From the NCBI RefSeq assembly GCF_030814475.1, contig NZ_JAUSVF010000002.1:868001-932000 (forward strand): a stretch of DNA of 64,000 nucleotides, read 5' to 3'. Positions 1 through 9,014 of the stretch are shown piece after piece (within the stretch, counting starts at the first letter, position 1; the number at the start of each line of letters is the position of its first letter). This stretch comes from Pararhizobium capsulatum DSM 1112. Its GTDB lineage: Bacteria; Pseudomonadota; Alphaproteobacteria; Rhizobiales; Rhizobiaceae. The notes under the pieces were generated by a model. It saw only the letters and a program-made list of their open reading frames with translations, ran no database searches and was not told the origin of the DNA. The position numbers were made by a program, and so were the translations under genes.

Positions 1-617
1 GTGGTCGCAAGACCCGAAGCAAAGGCGAGATGGGCAAAGAGAAAGACGAAGGCGAGGCCGGCGCCGTTGATGAGACCAAGCAGCCAGCAGCCAGCCCGGC
101 GAACAACGCTCTCGACGGGAGCCTCCGCACGGCTGCCCGCAAACAGCAGGCCGAGACCGGCGGCCAACAAAACAGCGTAAGTGGGCCAGACCCAGGCCTC
201 CACCTGACGCACCATCAGGTCCGCCGCTTCCGTCAGCTGCCGCGGCGTCGCGCCCTTGACCACGAGATCGGATTTGAAAGAATCGACGCCGTTCGCGACG
301 ACTGACGCGATAAAGGGATGGACGAGATTGCCGGCGAGAATGGCGGCTGTTGCCAATAGGCCGGCGACCCCGACGGCCAAGGTCAGGCGCGGCCGCGCAA
401 CCTTCATGCGCGACAGGATGAGAACGGCAAAACCGGCGGAAAAGGCGACGGCAAGCAGCAGGAAGCCCGGCACGAAGGCGGACGACCCAAGCTCCACGCC
501 AAGAATGGCACGCAGCGACCGCTGATAGTCCGCGGAAGAGGCGAACAGATAGACGATGAAGGGCAGCGCGGCGAGGATGACCAGATTGCTGGGTCTTATG
601 CTTCTGATGAACGACAT
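1..617 (-). CDS. Amino-acid ABC transporter permease, N-terminal part (runs off the window)
   Basis: The minus strand is open from an ATG at 617 to the window edge, starting MSFIRSIRPSNLVILAALPF. About five hydrophobic segments alternate with short loops, as in an inner-membrane permease. It lies 63 bp downstream of a polar amino-acid binding protein gene on the same strand, so it is probably the cognate permease of a HAAT-type importer. The conserved permease domain with the EAA loop is not inside the window. The roughly 200 residues seen would be the N-terminal extension found in some alphaproteobacterial amino-acid permeases. Membrane-protein status is seen directly; the permease assignment is inferred from position. 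Confidence 0.6.
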   Translation of the reverse strand, partial: MSFIRSIRPSNLVILAALPFIVYLFASSADYQRSLRAILGVELGSSAFVPGFLLLAVAFSAGFAVLILSRMKVARPRLTLAVGVAGLLATAAILAGNLVHPFIASVVANGVDSFKSDLVVKGATPRQLTEAADLMVRQVEAWVWPTYAVLLAAGLGLLFAGSRAEAPVESVVRRAGCWLLGLINGAGLAFVFLFAHLAFASGLAT

Positions 618-680
618 TCCGGCCTCCAGCGCCAGCAAAACAATAGCGGGAGCGCGGCTTAAGCGCTCCCGTTCAAAGCC

Positions 681-1427
681 TTACTTGAGACCCCAGTATT
701 TGGCGACGAGCTGATCCATCGTGCCATCGTCCTTAATCGCCTTCAGGCCTTCGTTGAAGGCCGCGACGTTCTCGTCGCCCTTGCGGAAGACGAGGCCGAG
801 CGGATCGGATTCAAGATCCTTGATCGCCGCAACCAAGTCGCCGGCAAACTCGCGCTCGTAGGCCGCCGCATTGGCGCCGTTGATGACAACGCCGTCGACG
901 TCCCTGTTCTTGAGCGCGATGATTGCGGCGCTGAAGCTGTCATATGCAGCAACGTTTTCCTTGCCGACAACACCTTCGGCAACCTGCGCATCCGTGGTGT
1001 TGGCCTGGGCGGCAAGCTTGCGACCTTCAGACTTAAACTGGTCGAGCGACACATTCTGGTCTTCGGCGCGGGTCAGCACCGCCTGGCTGTTGACGATGTA
1101 GGGATCGGAGAAATCCATCGCCTTCTGGCGCTCTGCGGTAATCGACACGCCCGAGGCCACGAGATCGAAATTGCCCTGGTCGAGGGCGGCGAAGATGCCG
1201 TCCCAGCCGGTCGTGACGAATTCGGCCTGACAGTTGATCTTGGCGCAGATGGCGTTGACCACGTCGACATCGAAGCCGACGATCTGGCCGGAGGCCGGAT
1301 CGACGCTTTCCATCGGCGGCGAGGTGGTATCCGAGCCCACCTTGATCAGCTTGCCGCCAAGATCGGCTGCATGGGCTGCACCAGCCGCAAAGACGGCAAA
1401 CGCGACAGTCGCAAAAAATTTCTTCAT
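681..1427 (-). CDS. Polar amino-acid ABC transporter, periplasmic binding protein
   Basis: 248 residues with a Sec signal peptide (MKKFFATVAFAVFAAGAAHA) and a complete SBP_bac_3 fold. Family landmarks are LIKVGSDTTSPPMES near the mature N-terminus, GFDVDVVNAICAKI, and VTTGWDGIFAALDQGNFDLV. It delivers a polar amino acid or a related small zwitterion to the permease encoded downstream. ATG 1427 was chosen over upstream in-frame starts because GAGGAGGAAGAC precedes it and the signal peptide begins there. Its upstream region carries two AAACGTTT boxes of the kind found before the sugar operon at 8.7 kb, so the LacI protein encoded at 1738-2772 may control it. The substrate cannot be read from sequence. 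Confidence 0.9.
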   Translation of the reverse strand: MKKFFATVAFAVFAAGAAHAADLGGKLIKVGSDTTSPPMESVDPASGQIVGFDVDVVNAICAKINCQAEFVTTGWDGIFAALDQGNFDLVASGVSITAERQKAMDFSDPYIVNSQAVLTRAEDQNVSLDQFKSEGRKLAAQANTTDAQVAEGVVGKENVAAYDSFSAAIIALKNRDVDGVVINGANAAAYEREFAGDLVAAIKDLESDPLGLVFRKGDENVAAFNEGLKAIKDDGTMDQLVAKYWGLK

Positions 1428-1576
1428 GTCTTCCTCCTCAACCGTCGACGCCCGCCACTCCCGGCAACAACGCGACCAAATCCTTCCCAACCACCGAGCG
1501 CAAACACGCCATACTGGTTTCGCAATACGGCGGTACGCAAGCGCGTCCTTGGCTTCCGATGCAGTGATAACAAGTG

Positions 1577-1611
1577 ATATAAACGTTTTCAAGACAAAAT
1601 ATAAACGTTTT
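1577..1611. promoter_or_regulatory. Tandem LacI-type operator (two AAACGTTT boxes) before the amino-acid transporter
   Basis: The 13-mer ATATAAACGTTTT occurs at 1577-1589 and again at 1599-1611, a 22-bp period or about two helical turns. Each copy contains the CpG-centred palindrome AAACGTTT typical of LacI-family operators. It lies 150 bp upstream of the binding-protein ATG and downstream of the lacI gene, so it belongs to the transporter promoter. Confidence 0.65.
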
Positions 1612-1737
1612 TATTTCTATTTTCCCCGCAAGGGCAAATGCAGCAACGGGCGCTTGGACGTCGCCATCTAGCGCTCGCTGATGACCGCCCAAAACCTCAT
1701 GAGATACGGGCACCGCCAATAAACGGCGGCCGGAAAA

Positions 1738-2772
1738 TCAGCCATTCGGCATCACACGATCATCCGAACGCTCAATCAGTTCGGGCATAATCAACGCCTG
1801 CAGCGCTTCCGGCGGCTCGCCTTCCATGCGACGCAGGATGTAACTCCCCAACAGCTCGCTCGGCTGGTGGATCGGCAGGAAATAGGTGGTTATCGGCGGG
1901 GCGAAATACTGGCTGACATTGAGGTCATCCGTCGCGTTGATCACCGCATCGCGCCCATGCACCAGTCCGCGTTCGTGGAAGCCGGAGAAGGCACCGAGCG
2001 CCGAGGCTTCGTTGGCGCAGATATAGGCGGTCGGCGGGGCAGTAAGATGCGACATGGTCAGCACGCTTTCGCGCCCGAAGGCGGGCGTCAGCTGGCCATG
2101 GGCGACAAGGGCCGGGTCGAACGACAGACCGGCGATCTCCAGGGCACGCCGATAGGCTTCCAGCCGGGTAATCGCGTAGGTCAGGTCCGACAGCGGATTG
2201 ATCAGCGCGATGCGGCGGTGACCACGCTCGGCCAGCCGCGCCACGGAGAGGCGGATCATCTGCTCGTTGTCGGCATCGACAAAGGCGTGGGGAGCATTGT
2301 GGATCGTCGTGCCGTAGGTGACGAAGGGAAAATCGGCGTCCTGCATGATGCGCACGCGCGGATCGTCCGAACGGGTGCCGGAAACGATGATGCCGTCGGC
2401 CTTCTTCAGGGAGACGATCTGGCGGATGGTCGCAAGGCTCTCTTCGAAGCTGCGAACGGCATAGAGCGAGACGCGGTAGGGGCTTTCTTCCAGCGCCCAG
2501 GAAATGCCGCTCAAAAGCTGGGCGTATTCGACGCCCTCCCACTCGTTCTGCTTCGGTCCCGGCGCCGTCATGATCGCGGCGACCTGATAGGTCTTGCCGG
2601 TGCGCAGCTGCACGCCGTGCATGTTGAGTTCGTAACCGACGCGCTCGGCTGCCTCGACGACGATGGCGCGGGTTTCCGGACGCACCTGTGGCGAATGCTT
2701 CAGCGCCTTCGACACCGTGGCAATCGAGAGGCCGGTCTCCAGCGCGATGGTCTTGATCGTCGGTCTCTGCAT
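1738..2772 (-). CDS. LacI-family transcriptional regulator (sugar operon)
   Basis: 344 residues. The N-terminal HTH (residues 3-50: PTIKTIALETGLSIATVSKA, then RPETRAIVVEAAERVGY) matches LacI DNA-binding domains, followed by a periplasmic-binding-protein-like effector domain. It is the last gene of the minus-strand operon that begins with the ATPase at 8666, nine bases after the glycosidase stop. It is the natural candidate to bind the AAACGTTT pairs at 8703-8730 and 1581-1610. No such box lies directly before lacI itself, so it is probably co-transcribed with its target genes and induced by the imported sugar or its hydrolysis product. Confidence 0.93.
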   Translation of the reverse strand: MQRPTIKTIALETGLSIATVSKALKHSPQVRPETRAIVVEAAERVGYELNMHGVQLRTGKTYQVAAIMTAPGPKQNEWEGVEYAQLLSGISWALEESPYRVSLYAVRSFEESLATIRQIVSLKKADGIIVSGTRSDDPRVRIMQDADFPFVTYGTTIHNAPHAFVDADNEQMIRLSVARLAERGHRRIALINPLSDLTYAITRLEAYRRALEIAGLSFDPALVAHGQLTPAFGRESVLTMSHLTAPPTAYICANEASALGAFSGFHERGLVHGRDAVINATDDLNVSQYFAPPITTYFLPIHQPSELLGSYILRRMEGEPPEALQALIMPELIERSDDRVMPNG

Positions 2773-2781
2773 GACGGCTCG

Positions 2782-4491
2782 CTAGGGCTGGTAAGGATTG
2801 AGGGAGGCGGAGAGGAGGATATAGACGGCGGACGTCCAGGCAAAAGCCCGATCGCGCAATCCCCTCCCCGACCGGGCATCGAAGTTTTCGGCCATACCGC
2901 TTTTGGCCGCCAGAGAACAGAACTTTTCCGCGATTTTCCGCGCAAGTTCCACTTCTCCTTGCCTGCGCAGGCCGTCCCACAGCAGCAGCGTCGTCGGCGC
3001 CCAGATCGGGCCGCGCCAGTAGCCATCGTCTTCGTAGAGCGGACTATCAGGACTTTCGGTCGCCGGCCCCCATTCGGTGATGAAGCCGCCATCGGCAAGC
3101 CGTGTCACCAGCTTCTGCTTCATGTCGCGCGGCAGGCGTTTTCCGAGCAACAGCGGCATGAACTGAATGAGGTTCCGGTTGGGCAGGACTCTCTCAGGAT
3201 CAGCGACCAGCCGTGCGCAAAATGTTTCGCCGGTCCAGAGCTGTTCGACGAGCAAGGTCTGCAGCTGATCCGCTTTCGCGCGCCATTCAGCAGCCCGCGT
3301 GGCGTCGTCCTCCAGATGTTCGGCAAGCACGTCGCAGGCGAGAATGAGGAACGTCGGCAGATCGGGTGTGACGACCGGTCCACCTTCGGCAAAGAATGTA
3401 GCATTGTCCCAGCCGCTGTCATTGCCGTGGAAATAGGCGGGAAGGCCGTCGGCATCCGCGCGTGCATGGGTCGGCCAGTAATCGACCTGTCTGCCGATTT
3501 TGTCTTTCAGATACGCCTTGCGCTCGGCCGTCAGGAAGCCGGGCTGCATTGCCTCGATCAGCGAAATTGCCCAACCATGCACGGGTGGCTTGGTAAAGGC
3601 GAAGAGCACGTCGCGGTCGTTGATATAATCCGGCAGCAGGCCCGAGGCATCCTGATGGTCGAAGATGACGGCGAACTGGTCGAAGGCCAGCGCCGGGTCG
3701 ACGCTGGCAACGCCGAGCGCGGAGAAGGCGTTGTCCCAGCTCCAGATGTTGATCATGTGGTTCTTGGACATGTAGATCGCCGGCCGCGTCAGTGCACCAC
3801 CGGCGGGAACGCCGTTGGCCCAGAGCAGGTAACTTGCCAGACGATGCGCCTGTTCGTGGCCGGCGATGTCCCGCGGCATACGCCCGTGCCACGCGGCAAA
3901 GTCAGCCCGTACGCTTGCGAGCGCATCCTCAAAGGTGCCGGGACGATCCGCCGACGGCACGGTGCGGAAGAAATCGACATTGCCTTCAAAGGCCTCGGTA
4001 CCGGAAAAGGCGAAGTTCACCTTTTCCGAATGATCACGCTGCCAAGCGCCGGTGACATCGAGATCACCGCCGAGAGCACGCGGGATGAACTTGACGTTCT
4101 CAACGGCAGCGACAAGGCATTGCTCGTTTTGCGGTGTCCTGTAGACATAGTCGTAGCGCGAGCCTTCAAGGTGGAAGCGCACGCCCATCTGCGCACCACG
4201 GACATGAAGCCGTTCTCCCTCGCCGATCACGAAGGCGATTTCGCCATCCCCTGCACGCGCGACCAGTTGCTCCGGCGACAGTTCGAAATCCGGCTGAACC
4301 GCAGTGCCGTCCGCATCGAAAAACTCCGTCCGGCAAAGACGGCCCAGTGACGGCCGCTCGTCGCCGCCGGCAACGAACCGTAGATAGAGGGCACGCTCGC
4401 CCTCCCCGCCCGGTACCTTCATCATCGAGAGGGCGAGGAAGCGGCCCTGCCGGCTAAACGGGACATGATCGATATCGAACAGCATGCTCAT
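2782..4491 (-). CDS. Glycoside hydrolase, GH63/MGH1-like (alpha/alpha)6 barrel
   Basis: 569 residues with no signal peptide, so cytoplasmic. After an N-terminal beta-sandwich region (about 1-200), the C-terminal half has the (alpha/alpha)6 signature of the trehalase/GH63/mannosylglycerate-hydrolase-like group. Visible landmarks are MSKNHMINIWSWDNAF near residues 241-256, whose Asp is the presumed general acid, LLPDYINDRD, FHGNDSGWDNATFF, and FITEWGPATESP with the presumed catalytic Glu. It probably hydrolyses an alpha-glycosidic substrate imported by the ABC system encoded beside it. Its start overlaps the permease stop by four bases. The exact substrate (oligosaccharide or glycosylglycerate-type solute) cannot be decided. 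Confidence 0.8.
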   Translation of the reverse strand: MSMLFDIDHVPFSRQGRFLALSMMKVPGGEGERALYLRFVAGGDERPSLGRLCRTEFFDADGTAVQPDFELSPEQLVARAGDGEIAFVIGEGERLHVRGAQMGVRFHLEGSRYDYVYRTPQNEQCLVAAVENVKFIPRALGGDLDVTGAWQRDHSEKVNFAFSGTEAFEGNVDFFRTVPSADRPGTFEDALASVRADFAAWHGRMPRDIAGHEQAHRLASYLLWANGVPAGGALTRPAIYMSKNHMINIWSWDNAFSALGVASVDPALAFDQFAVIFDHQDASGLLPDYINDRDVLFAFTKPPVHGWAISLIEAMQPGFLTAERKAYLKDKIGRQVDYWPTHARADADGLPAYFHGNDSGWDNATFFAEGGPVVTPDLPTFLILACDVLAEHLEDDATRAAEWRAKADQLQTLLVEQLWTGETFCARLVADPERVLPNRNLIQFMPLLLGKRLPRDMKQKLVTRLADGGFITEWGPATESPDSPLYEDDGYWRGPIWAPTTLLLWDGLRRQGEVELARKIAEKFCSLAAKSGMAENFDARSGRGLRDRAFAWTSAVYILLSASLNPYQP

Positions 4492-5300
4492 CCCTTGACC
4501 GACGAGCCGACGGCACCGTCCATGATGTAGCGTTGCGCCGCGAAGAAGAGTGCCAGCGGCGGCAGGCAGAGGATTACGGTAATTGCCGCAATCGAGGTCA
4601 CGTCTACTTCATGCAGCCCCTTGAACATCGAAAGGCCGAGCGTCAGCGTGTACATCGACTGGTCGTTGAGGAAGATCAGCGGCCCGAGATAGTCGTTCCA
4701 GGCATTCATGAAATGGAAGGTGCCGACCAGCACCAGCGCCGGCATCATCAGCGGCAGGTGAATGCGCCAGTAGATATCGAAGGCATTCGCCCCGTCCATG
4801 CGCGCGGCTTCGTCGATCTCGACCGGCACCGTCAGGATGTACTGACGTAGCAGGAAGACGAAAAAGGCATCGGCGAAATAGGACGGCACGATCAAGGGCT
4901 TCAGCGTGTTGATCCAGCCCAGCATGTTGAACTCCATGTAGAGCGGGATCATCTTCACGTCCCACGGGATCATCATGGTGGCGAGCAGCAGGATGAACAG
5001 CGGATCGCGTCCCGGAAAGCGGAAGCGAGCAAAACCGTAAGCGACAAGCGACGAGGAGATAAGCTGCCCGATCGTCGACAGCACCACGACGATCAGCGAG
5101 TTCTGCAGGTAGGTGCCGAAGGGCTGCTTGTTCCAGGCGGTGGCAAAGTTTTCCCAGTGCCATTCCGACGGCCAGAAGACCGGCGGGAACTGGTAGAGAT
5201 CGGCCTGGCTTTTGATGGCCGTCACGAAGGTCCAGTAGAAGGGCGCGATGAACAACGCCGACAGCAGGATCAGGGCGGAATACAGCAGCGTCTTACGCAT
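4488..5300 (-). CDS. Sugar ABC transporter permease (MalG type)
   Basis: 270 residues with six predicted membrane helices and the inner-membrane EAA-loop motif in EIDEAARMDGANAFDIYWRIHLP. This is the CUT1-family, MalG-like partner of the permease just upstream. The start at ATG 5300 (MRKTLLYSALIL) is preceded by GGGAGG with eight bases of spacing, better than the ATG seven codons upstream. It overlaps the upstream permease gene by eight bases and the glycosidase gene by four, so translation is coupled. Confidence 0.93.
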   Translation of the reverse strand: MRKTLLYSALILLSALFIAPFYWTFVTAIKSQADLYQFPPVFWPSEWHWENFATAWNKQPFGTYLQNSLIVVVLSTIGQLISSSLVAYGFARFRFPGRDPLFILLLATMMIPWDVKMIPLYMEFNMLGWINTLKPLIVPSYFADAFFVFLLRQYILTVPVEIDEAARMDGANAFDIYWRIHLPLMMPALVLVGTFHFMNAWNDYLGPLIFLNDQSMYTLTLGLSMFKGLHEVDVTSIAAITVILCLPPLALFFAAQRYIMDGAVGSSVKG

Positions 5301-6243
5301 CGCGGTCGCCTCCCTTTTCACGGACTTCGCCTTCGTAATAGACCCAGGCGGACGACCAGCGCATGACCAGCAGGCTGAGCAGGAGCACGATCAGGAACAT
5401 CACCCAGGAGCCTGCAGCCGCATATCCCATGTCGAAATATTTGAAGGCGTTATCGTAGATATACATGGCGAAGAAATAGGTGGAGCCGAGCGGGCCGCCC
5501 TTGGTCAAAAGCAGCGCGATCGTCAGCTGCTGGAAGGCGGAGATGATCGAGGTGATGAAGGTGAAGAGCAGCATCGGCCCCAGCATCGGCAGGGTAATGA
5601 ACAGCATCTGCGCCCAGCCCGGTACGCCCGATACGGTAGCGGCTTCATAGAGTTCCGTGGGGATCGCCTTTAGGCCGGTGAGCAGGATCAGCATCGTGCC
5701 GCCGAAACCCCAGAGGCTGGCGATGATGATGGCGACGATTGCCAGGGCGGGATCGCCCAGCCAGTTCGGGCCGTCGATGCCGACCATGGACAGCATGAAG
5801 TTCAACAGGCCGTATTCGCGGCTGTAGATCCAGCTCCAGATGGTTACGAGGGCGACCCCGGAAATGACGCTCGGCAGATAGAAGGCCGTGCGGAAAAAGC
5901 CGCTCCAGGCATTGGCGTGATGCAGCATCAGCGCAACTAGGAACGAAATGATGATGTTGAAAGGCACGTAGATCGCCGCGAACTTCACCGTGATCCACAG
6001 GCTTTCCCAGAACTGCGGATCGTCAAACAGCATGGTGCGGTAATTCTCGAACCCGATGAAAGTCCGCTCTCCCACGACCGGCCAGTCGTGGAAGCTCATC
6101 GTCAACGAGAAGATCAGCGGGCCGAGGGTGAAGAACAGAAAACCCAGGATCCACGGGGAGATGAAAAGATAGGCCGCCAGGTGGCGTGAAAAGGCCGATT
6201 GCCGTTTCTGAGCCGTGAGCGGCACGGTGCCTTGATGGGTCAT
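5293..6243 (-). CDS. Sugar ABC transporter permease (MalF type)
   Basis: About 316 residues. The N-terminus MTHQGTVPLTAQKRQ is followed by YLFISPWILGFLFFTLGPLI, the usual first helix of CUT1 permeases, and the EAA loop ELYEAATVSGVPGWAQMLFITLP is present. It forms the membrane channel with the MalG-type partner. Two in-frame ATGs lie two codons apart (6249 and 6243). GGGGAG directly abuts the first but is six bases from the second, so 6243 is preferred. Confidence 0.93.
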   Translation of the reverse strand: MTHQGTVPLTAQKRQSAFSRHLAAYLFISPWILGFLFFTLGPLIFSLTMSFHDWPVVGERTFIGFENYRTMLFDDPQFWESLWITVKFAAIYVPFNIIISFLVALMLHHANAWSGFFRTAFYLPSVISGVALVTIWSWIYSREYGLLNFMLSMVGIDGPNWLGDPALAIVAIIIASLWGFGGTMLILLTGLKAIPTELYEAATVSGVPGWAQMLFITLPMLGPMLLFTFITSIISAFQQLTIALLLTKGGPLGSTYFFAMYIYDNAFKYFDMGYAAAGSWVMFLIVLLLSLLVMRWSSAWVYYEGEVREKGGDRDA

Positions 6244-6264
6244 ATCCATCTCCCCGCTCCGTTC

Positions 6265-7497
6265 TTACTTCAGGAACCGCTGGGAACGCTTGACGGCATC
6301 ATCGAGATGCTGCTTGGCGTTGCCTTGGTCGATCATCGTGGCTTCGATGGCGCGGGCGAGATTGTCCTGCACCTTGCCCCAGTTCTGGTTCTTCAGGAAT
6401 GCATGGGTTTCCTTGTTCGACGTCGCGAGAATGTCGAAGAACGGCTTGTAGACTGGGTCCGTCGTCATGCCCTTTTCTTCCGCAACGCTGGTGCGCACCG
6501 GAAGATCGTTGGTGCGCATGGCAACCGCTTCGGGCGAGGAGAAGAACTTCACGAATTCCCAGGCGAGATCGGGATGAGCAGCGTCCTTGGCAATCGACAT
6601 CGCCGAAACACCGAGCGCCGAATGGGCCGGCTTGTCGCCGAATTTCGGCAGCGGCGCCACGCCATAGCTGAAGCCGGCGGCATCGATGCCCGCCTTAGAC
6701 CACATGGCGCTCTGGAACATGGCGATCTTCTGGCCGTTGAACAGCGTCTCGCCTGACGTGTCGTCACCGACATGCAGCGTGACAGCTTCTTCCTTTTTGG
6801 CCATGTCGGCAAACATGTCGAGAACCTGTGCGGCCGCATCGCTGTTCATGTAACCGTCGATGGTCTTGCCGTCGTCGGAGATGTACTTGGTGCCGTTCGA
6901 CCAGAGGAACTGTTCGAAGTCATACGGATCGGGCTTGGCATCGACTGCGAAGCCATAGACCTTCTTGTCCTTGTCGCGGAATTTCGCTCCCTTGGCGCGC
7001 AGGTCGTCCCAGGTCCAGCCGTCCTTCGGCTCCTCGACGCCGGCCGCCTTGAACATGTCCTTGTTGTAGAACACGACCTGGGTGGTGAAGCCCGATGGCA
7101 TACCATAGGTCTTGCCCGCCACGCGCGTCGTTTTCATCAGGCCTTCCGGGAAATCGGCCGGGTTGATCTCGGTGGCGTCCTTGGCGATCAAGTCGTCGAG
7201 CGGCATCAGCGACGTGTAGTATTGCGGGAAGTTCCACATATACATGACATCCGGCGGGCTGCCGGCACCGAAGGCCGCAACCAGCTTCTGGTCGTAACCA
7301 TCGGCATAGGGCTCGACCTGAACTTTTACGCCCGGATGCTTCTCCTCGAACTTCTTGGCGATCGCCTGCTGGATCGCAAGGCTTTCGTCGCTATCCCAGG
7401 TGGCAAAGCGCAGGGTCTCTTCGGCCCGTGCCGTTGCACTTCCCGCAAGCACAAACGCGATCAGCGAACCGGCGATGAATTTGATGTCTTTCCTCAT
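6265..7497 (-). CDS. Sugar ABC transporter, periplasmic binding protein (SBP_bac_1)
   Basis: 410 residues. The signal peptide (MRKDIKFIAGSLIAFVLAGS, then ATARA) is followed by EETLRFATWDSDESLA and a two-lobe CUT1 binding protein. Landmarks include GSPPDVMYMWNFPQYY, ETLFNGQKIAMFQSAMW and ahead DLAWEFVKFFSSPEA. AGAGGAG lies eight bases before ATG 7497; in-frame codons upstream lack coding character. It captures the operon's sugar in the periplasm. Confidence 0.93.
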   Translation of the reverse strand: MRKDIKFIAGSLIAFVLAGSATARAEETLRFATWDSDESLAIQQAIAKKFEEKHPGVKVQVEPYADGYDQKLVAAFGAGSPPDVMYMWNFPQYYTSLMPLDDLIAKDATEINPADFPEGLMKTTRVAGKTYGMPSGFTTQVVFYNKDMFKAAGVEEPKDGWTWDDLRAKGAKFRDKDKKVYGFAVDAKPDPYDFEQFLWSNGTKYISDDGKTIDGYMNSDAAAQVLDMFADMAKKEEAVTLHVGDDTSGETLFNGQKIAMFQSAMWSKAGIDAAGFSYGVAPLPKFGDKPAHSALGVSAMSIAKDAAHPDLAWEFVKFFSSPEAVAMRTNDLPVRTSVAEEKGMTTDPVYKPFFDILATSNKETHAFLKNQNWGKVQDNLARAIEATMIDQGNAKQHLDDAVKRSQRFLK

Positions 7498-7517
7498 GTC
7501 TATGCTCCTCTTGCGGG

Positions 7518-8666
<1,149 letters not shown>

Positions 8667-8696
8667 CGGATCCTCCTCTGTCGGCAACTCAAATGA

Positions 8697-8736
8697 CGTG
8701 TTAAACGTTTATATCAAAATAAAAACGTTTAACACG
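8697..8736. promoter_or_regulatory. LacI-type double operator before the sugar operon
   Basis: CGTGTTAAACGTTT at 8697-8710 is repeated as its exact reverse complement at 8723-8736, a perfect 14-bp inverted repeat with a 12-bp spacer. Each arm contains an AAACGTTT palindrome, so two LacI dimers could bind about two helical turns apart. It sits 30-70 bp before the first gene of the sugar operon and matches the boxes at 1577-1611. Confidence 0.75.
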
Positions 8737-9014
8737 ATTTGTAAAGAGGAAAATTTCACTCTGTGCTAAATGAGGAAAATGGGGAAAACAAAGGTGTGCC
8801 CGCGCCTCTGCCGGGATCGGTTTGCGAAACCTGCACCACAACGCACGAACAACAGCATGGAGAAGACCGGCATTCGCCTGGTCATCTCCGATAAGGGTCG
8901 CCTCGGCTGGTCACAGAAAACGTGCCGATCGGCGACCATGTGTTTAGAATGCCTGCGCCGCGGAATACTACCAGCGGATGATTGGCAGGAATATCGCGGT
9001 TCCGCCCACCTATC
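8737..9014. other. Intergenic region with no confident gene
   Basis: This region separates the sugar-operon promoter from the 3' end of the dihydroxyacetone-kinase operon. A minus-strand stretch at about 8890-9000 reads IPANHPLVVFRGAGIL and then stops. It looks like a decayed cupin-like fragment but is too short to assign. No clear terminator hairpin with a T-run was found. Confidence 0.3.

Noticed and set aside
1867..4350. 827-codon open frame on the plus strand
   Set aside because: It is fully antisense to the LacI and glycosidase genes, whose products have clear family motifs. Its residue mix is rich in R, G and H, as expected for a shadow frame in GC-rich DNA.
8882..9014. Minus-strand fragment reading IPANHPLVVFRGAGIL, possibly cupin-like
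   Set aside because: Too short and stopped at once; a decayed gene is possible but cannot be supported.
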